A stretch of 36,150 nucleotides of DNA from Hyphomicrobium sp. (lineage in GTDB: Bacteria > Pseudomonadota > Alphaproteobacteria > Rhizobiales > Hyphomicrobiaceae), in contig JAKFUV010000015.1 in NCBI GenBank assembly GCA_021732485.1, positions 1 through 36,150 on the forward strand, given 5' to 3'. The position numbers were made by a program, and so were the translations under genes. Shown piece after piece: positions 33,001 to 36,150 of the stretch (its first letter is position 1; each line of letters begins with the position of its first letter). Below the pieces are notes generated by a model that was given only the letters and a program-made list of their open reading frames with translations, searched no databases and had not been told where the DNA came from.

Positions 33001-33288
33001 ATGGCGCCGCTGGAGAGCGTTCACGCAACGCATGAGACACCAATGAGTGTGGTCGCCGATGTCGAGCACGCCTCGAACGACGGACGGCCAGCGGCGGCGG
33101 CGACGACACCGCCAGCGGCGGCACCAACAAAGCCAGCGACGGCAACGACAAAGCGTCATGAATTGGGCTCCAGCGAGCCGCGCATCGAACGCGTTGTCGT
33201 GACGCCCGATCAAGCCTCCGACGCTGACGGTGATAGCGCGGCACCCCAACGCAAGGGCTGGTGGCAAAGGCGCTTTGGCGCCGAGTAG
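30073..33288 (+). CDS. rne: Ribonuclease E with long His/Asp-rich insertion in the S1 domain
   Basis: 1071 residues. RNase E is the main endonuclease of mRNA decay and rRNA/tRNA processing. The S1 RNA-binding domain starts normally (NIYLAKVTRVEPSLQAAFVDYG, about 42-63) and is interrupted by an acidic insertion (about 97-316), resuming at RRQVILVQVVKEERGNKGAA. The insertion is dominated by Asp, Glu, Ala and His; seven His lie within residues 245-270. The DNase I-like catalytic domain has Asp533 (VAIDVNSGKST) and Asp576 (VIDFIDM). The Zn-link Cys634-x2-Cys637 is in CPHCQGTG. The C-terminal half is disordered, with two Arg-rich RNA-binding tracts (GRRRRRGRGRGG near 805; AGRRRRRGRRGGRRGRER near 890), and ends in RKGWWQRRFGAE. 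AAGGA precedes the ATG by 9 bases. Such insertions are typical of alphaproteobacterial RNase E, but their composition varies. Confidence 0.96.
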   Translation: MSNTKMLIDATHPEETRVVVQRNGRVEEFDFESAARKLLRGNIYLAKVTRVEPSLQAAFVDYGGNRHGFLAFNEIHPDYYQIPVADRQALIDEEAAAEAELEAAADRRADALARRSGGQRSSPPALSSDAHHGAHDGPHDDDAIDDDAPLASSAGEDSHIVDVEEDEHIEEVGGEAGDDAPQTIAARSHDDADMISETPHRPNLADAAEPDAAGVEHAPAQFDGDADDDVDGRSDNAPDDDGPDHEDGDACDHQGGHAAADHDGEHDHDHDDDRDTEGLATAAAPMASELDGAAHDDAPSADYQEEAPQRQRRRQRSYKIQEVIKRRQVILVQVVKEERGNKGAALTTYLSLAGRYTVLMPNTARGGGISRKITNPQDRKRLKAIAQELEVPEGMGLIIRTAGAARTKQEIKRDFEYLLRLWESVRDLTLQSTAPSLVYEEGDLIKRSIRDLYNKDVEEVVVAGEAGYQEAADFMQMLMPSHAKNVIDYKDPTPLFTRYGVERQLNAMFLPQVTLRSGGYIVINQTEALVAIDVNSGKSTREFSIEETAIATNLEAADEIARQLKLRDLAGLIVIDFIDMEEKRNNRSVERRLKDALRFDRARIQLGRISHFGLMEMSRQRLRTGVLEGSTSQCPHCQGTGIIRSTESIALAVLRGLEDTITAGAASPLVATTTPAVALYILNSKRVYITDMEARHGYTVTVLGSDRVQGANFTIDRGAPALPIARRPERAAVNMNWGFEGEVEGEDEAPAYEASNIEMVDDPDDHDEPAQGEARGRERGDSDEDGKSRGRRRRRGRGRGGRDERGDDTRRSEPRGDRNGDRINGQPRFAVGDEQPIMDDVGAETNANDAIGDEADGDNGERVARPLGEQAEDARGDRAGRRRRRGRRGGRRGRERDGSDTPRSNGNGNGVGGEPALASEDNGADAGDADRSHAAAAGSPPAQTHERSNERGAPERQRPARIWDVPQSKEIFVDADMAPLESVHATHETPMSVVADVEHASNDGRPAAAATTPPAAAPTKPATATTKRHELGSSEPRIERVVVTPDQASDADGDSAAPQRKGWWQRRFGAE

Positions 33289-33662
33289 GCAGCGGGGTTA
33301 CGTCGCCGTGCTGCGACGGGCTGCATCGCGGGGACCGGTTTTTTTGTCCGGCCTTGCGATGGCCGCCGCGTGCAATTGATCGAGCAGGGCAGCGATCGGC
33401 GACATACGCTGGTCGGTCGGTGCGTGCCGGTTTGGACCGATCCGAGCGCCTGTTTTTCGGCGCTTCATGTCACGGTGGCGCCGCATTCTCACGTGCACTA
33501 ACGCCATGCGTCGACGACGCAAAACACAGCATGGATTTCGCCGCGTGTTTGACCCTGTGGCGCTTCCCACTTAGAACCGATGCGTCGGCTTTCGGTCGCC
33601 ATCTCACGCAGGGTTTCATGACGGCGCAAAGTCCGCGACAGCACAAGGGCAGAGGCGGGGAC
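33289..33662. other. Intergenic region between rne and the M48 protease gene, 374 bp
   Basis: A 6-bp stem CGTCGC / GCGACG (about 33303-33320) and, shortly after, CCGG-TTTTTTTGT-CCGG (about 33337-33355, including a run of seven T) follow the rne stop and may end that transcript. The protease frame stays open throughout, but its translation before 33663 is Arg/Ala-rich without family match, so I treat this as non-coding. No other gene is seen. Confidence 0.45.
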
Positions 33663-35084
33663 ATGTCCGTCACGCGAACAACGTCAAAGGCCGGTTGCCC
33701 CGCGCCGACGCAGGGCCGCAAGTGGCGGATCATTGCGGCGCTGGCGCTGGCCCTCACCGGTCTGTTGAATCCACGCGCCGCGCAGGCGCAAAGCCTGCCG
33801 CTGATCCGCGATACCGAGATTGAAAAACTGCTCGGCGACTACGCCAAGCCGATTTTTCGCGTCGCGGGTTTGGGAACCGGACGGGTCACTGTGCGCATCG
33901 TGCGCAACGAAGCGTTCAATGCGTTCGTGCTCGATGGCAACAATGTTTTCGTCCACACTGGCACACTGTTGCAGGCCAAGACCCCGAACGAGGTGATCGG
34001 CGTCATCGCGCACGAAGCCGGACATATCGCCGGCGGTCACATGGCATCCTTGCGCGCCCGCATCGCCAAAGATCAGACGCGCGCCCTGCTCACCCAAATT
34101 ATCGGCATCGGAGCCATGGTAGCGGGCGGTGTCGCCGGCGGCGATGGCGGTCGCGATGCGCTATCGGGCGGCCAGGCCATTCTGCAAGGCGGCAATGAAA
34201 TCATCCTGCGCGGCTTGTTGACCGAGCGGCGATCGCAGGAATCCGCCGCCGACCAGGCTGGGCTGCAATATCTCAATGCCACCAAGCAATCCGGCCAGGG
34301 CATGCTCGAAACCTTTGAGCGCTTCCAGCAGCAGGAATATGTCTCGGATCAGTATAAAGATCCCTTCGTACGGTCGCATCCGGTGGCAACCGATCGCTTG
34401 GCGCGGCTGCGCGATCTCGTGGTCGCAAGCCCCTACGCCGCGACGCTTGATCCAGCCGCCTTGCAACTGCGCCACGACATGATGCGGGCGAAGCTTTCAG
34501 GTTTTCTGGAGCGGCCCGGAACGGTGTTCAATCGCTACCCGGTGAGCGACACCTCATTGCCGGGGCGTTACGCGCGCGCCATCGCCACGTTTTTTCAGGG
34601 CGGAACAGGAGCACTCGACGCGACGCTGACGCAGATCAACGGCATGATCAGCGAAAATCCGCAGAACCCATACCTCTATGAACTACGGGCTGAAATGCTG
34701 ATGCGGTCGGGCAAGATGGCCGAAGCCCAGCCGTCGCTTCGCCAGGCGCTGAAACTGGCGCCCGACAGCTCGCTCATCCGCGTCCAGCTCGCGACGACAC
34801 TTCAGCAGGGCGACAATCCGGCCGGGCTGACCGAGTCCGTCGATCTGTTACGCAAGTCGCTGATCGATGATCAAAATGGCCGTGCCTTCCGGCTGCTCGC
34901 GACGGCATATTACAAGCAGGGCAAAGGGCCCGAGGCCGATGCCATGACGGCGCAGGCTTATTTTCTTGAAGGCAACTTAAAGCAGGCGCAACTGTTCGCC
35001 AAAAGAGCGCAACCGAAACTGCGCTCCGGCTCGCCCGAGGGCATCAAGAACGACGATATCATCAACTACCGCCCGCAAACGTAG
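33663..35084 (+). CDS. M48-family zinc metalloprotease with TPR domain, BepA-like
   Basis: 473 residues from the ATG at 33663 (AGAGG 7 bases upstream); ATG at 33618 (AGGG 5 bases upstream) would add 15 residues. A signal peptide (hydrophobic core IIAALALALTGLL, cleavage near AQA-QSL) precedes the peptidase domain. The zinc site is HEAGH (His117, Glu118, His121), with third ligand Glu193 in SQESAADQAG. The C-terminal half (about 290-460) contains TPR-like helices such as MIGENP...LYELRAEMLMRSGKMAEAQP in outline and ALKLAPDSSLIRVQLA. In E. coli, BepA is a periplasmic protease and chaperone for outer-membrane assembly (LptD) and works with the BAM complex. A BamB-like gene occurs elsewhere in this window. 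A DsbA-family gene follows 45 bases later. Confidence 0.9.
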   Translation: MSVTRTTSKAGCPAPTQGRKWRIIAALALALTGLLNPRAAQAQSLPLIRDTEIEKLLGDYAKPIFRVAGLGTGRVTVRIVRNEAFNAFVLDGNNVFVHTGTLLQAKTPNEVIGVIAHEAGHIAGGHMASLRARIAKDQTRALLTQIIGIGAMVAGGVAGGDGGRDALSGGQAILQGGNEIILRGLLTERRSQESAADQAGLQYLNATKQSGQGMLETFERFQQQEYVSDQYKDPFVRSHPVATDRLARLRDLVVASPYAATLDPAALQLRHDMMRAKLSGFLERPGTVFNRYPVSDTSLPGRYARAIATFFQGGTGALDATLTQINGMISENPQNPYLYELRAEMLMRSGKMAEAQPSLRQALKLAPDSSLIRVQLATTLQQGDNPAGLTESVDLLRKSLIDDQNGRAFRLLATAYYKQGKGPEADAMTAQAYFLEGNLKQAQLFAKRAQPKLRSGSPEGIKNDDIINYRPQT

Positions 35085-35129
35085 CTTGGCTGGACCACGG
35101 CGGCCAACAAACTCCTGAAAGTGAGATCT

Positions 35130-35999
35130 ATGCTCGTCTGTTTCATCAAGGTCATCGCTCGCCATGCACGCCGCTACGGCCGTGCCGCCAAGTCCATGGC
35201 CCTCGCACTTGCCTACGCGAGTGCGGTTCTGCCAGCTCACGCCGAACCGCCCGCTGCCGCTCCCGCCGCAACCAATGCCGATGTTGGTGCCAAGGCTGGC
35301 GCCGGCACGACGGCGTTCACGGATGAGCAAAAAAAGGCGATCGGCGTCATCGTTAAAGATTATCTGCTGGCCAATCCCGAAGTGATGATCGAAGTGCAGA
35401 CGGCACTCGAAGCCAAGCTTGAGAAAGAGCAGTCCGAAAAATTGCGCGCCTTCATGGCCGAAAATGCCAAAGCAATCTATCGCGATCCGCAAAGCCCTGT
35501 CGCCGGTGACGTCAATGGCGATATCACGGTCGTTGAATTTTTTGATTACAACTGCGGCTACTGCAAGCGCGGTTTGACGGAGGTCAAAAAGCTGATCGAC
35601 GGCGACAAGCGCGTGCGTTTCGTTTTCAAGGAATTGCCGATCCTGTCCAAGGGATCGGAGGAGGCGGCAAAAGCGGCGCTCGCTGCGAAGCGGCAAGGGA
35701 AGTATTGGGAATTCCATCAGGCGATGCTGAGCACCAAAGGTCAGGCCAATGAGGCCAGCGCCCTGAAAATCGCCCAAGACCTCGGGCTCGATATCGCGAA
35801 GTACAAGGCCGACATCGCCGGCGCCGACGTGCAGGCGGAATTGGACGACGACAAGGCGTTGGCGAAAAAAATGGGCATCAACGGTACGCCGCATTTTCTC
35901 GTCGGCGACAGGTCGATCCCCGGCGCGCCGGAGGATCTCCACGATCAACTCCAGGCCCTTGTCGGCGACTTCCGCAAGGCCGATTGCAAGACCTGCTAA
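35130..35999 (+). CDS. DsbA-family thiol-disulfide oxidoreductase (thioredoxin fold)
   Basis: 289 residues from the ATG at 35130; GTG at 35121 is possible and ATG at 35196 would leave a short signal peptide (MALALAYASAVLPAHA-EPP). After an Ala/Pro-rich stretch and a helical region (TDEQKKAIGVIVKDYLLANPEVMIE in outline, a DUF-like N-terminal extension common in Com1/BdbD/ScsC-type proteins), the thioredoxin fold carries the active site Cys142-Gly-Tyr-Cys145 (FFDYNCGYCKRG) and the cis-Pro loop GINGTPHFLVG (Pro254). Two more Cys end the protein (DCKTC). It probably forms or isomerises disulfides in the periplasm; the cysteine-containing secreted proteins in this window are possible substrates. 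The Com1-like N-terminal extension suggests dimer or trimer formation. A terminator follows. Confidence 0.9.
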   Translation: MLVCFIKVIARHARRYGRAAKSMALALAYASAVLPAHAEPPAAAPAATNADVGAKAGAGTTAFTDEQKKAIGVIVKDYLLANPEVMIEVQTALEAKLEKEQSEKLRAFMAENAKAIYRDPQSPVAGDVNGDITVVEFFDYNCGYCKRGLTEVKKLIDGDKRVRFVFKELPILSKGSEEAAKAALAAKRQGKYWEFHQAMLSTKGQANEASALKIAQDLGLDIAKYKADIAGADVQAELDDDKALAKKMGINGTPHFLVGDRSIPGAPEDLHDQLQALVGDFRKADCKTC

Positions 36000-36029
36000 T
36001 TGGCTAAGCGGATTACTGTTTTAATGGTG

Positions 36030-36054
36030 CGGCTCGCCCCCTGACGGCGGGCCG
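36030..36054 (+). terminator. Probable terminator after the DsbA-family gene
   Basis: CGGCTCGCC (36030-36038) and GGCGGGCCG (36046-36054) form a 9-bp stem with one G-T pair and a 7-base loop, followed by TTT. It lies 30 bases after the stop codon. The remaining bases to 36150 are GC-rich, with a possible GGCTG / CAGCC stem, and contain no gene I can support. Confidence 0.6.
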
Positions 36055-36150
36055 TTTCAACATCTACGGTGGGCTGCGGGGTTTGCCTCAGCCGCGAAAA
36101 CTGTTAGACCCGGGGCTGCTTTCCGCCACCCCCTCTGACCGGCCCCAAGC

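Noticed and set aside
33261..33662. N-terminal extension of the M48 protease frame
   Set aside because: It would overlap the end of rne, has no family similarity and would bury a proper signal peptide; ATG 33663 has a ribosome binding site.
36060..36150. GC-rich tail with GGTCAG...GGAAAGCAGCC on the minus strand, reminiscent of the SRP RNA core
   Set aside because: The conserved SRP loop spacing is not kept, and the flanks do not form the expected long stem; treated as intergenic DNA before the next gene.

Overview
This window looks like ordinary chromosome from an alphaproteobacterium, most likely of the order Hyphomicrobiales (Rhizobiales). The evidence is the gene content: ChpT of the CckA-ChpT-CtrA phosphorelay, EipA (DUF1134), an alphaproteobacterial RNase E with a long acidic insertion in its S1 domain, and the neighbourhoods panB / TPR protein / BamB-like protein / der and rne / amiC-type amidase / PBP1A / prfB. 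Palindromic repeats of a kind scattered through Hyphomicrobiales genomes also occur. I see no rRNA, tRNA, CRISPR array, transposase or prophage, so a strain or genus cannot be named.

Layout. 1-4.1 kb, minus strand: the cut 5' part of an unknown secreted protein, a membrane-anchored coiled-coil protein, EipA and a CysQ-type phosphatase. 4.4-7.2 kb, plus strand: chpT, a single-domain response regulator with a CtrA-like box upstream, and an overlapping fetAB-type ABC pair. 7.3-12.1 kb: small secreted or membrane proteins of unknown function, a cold-shock protein, RlmJ and the HolC (chi) subunit of DNA polymerase III. 12.3-17.1 kb, minus strand: panB, a TPR membrane protein, a BamB-like lipoprotein and the ribosome-assembly GTPase Der. 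17.4-19.2 kb, plus: a large L,D-transpeptidase. 19.3-23.0 kb, minus: NnrU, a PRMT-like methyltransferase, a SpoU-family methyltransferase and an RlmI-like methyltransferase. 23.6-29.2 kb, minus: prfB with its programmed +1 frameshift, PBP1A and a periplasmic amidase. 30.1-36.0 kb, plus: RNase E after a leader of about 840 bp, a BepA-like M48 metalloprotease and a DsbA-family protein.

Two themes stand out. One is envelope building and quality control: EipA, BamB-like, TPR protein, LDT, PBP1A, amidase, BepA-like protease and DsbA. The other is translation and RNA: Der, RlmJ, SpoU MTase, RlmI-like MTase, RF2 and RNase E. Cell-cycle signalling (ChpT) sits next to the envelope genes.

I did not find a convincing new multi-gene system. 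The observations most worth checking are: a palindromic repeat element apparently inserted in frame inside the RlmI-like methyltransferase; a signal-peptide ORF at 8896-9183 with no usable start codon; a perfect 37-bp duplicated hairpin repeat at 21082-21174; a PRMT-like enzyme with an intact double-glutamate loop; a His/Asp-rich segment in RNase E; and a near-consensus CtrA box before the receiver gene downstream of chpT.
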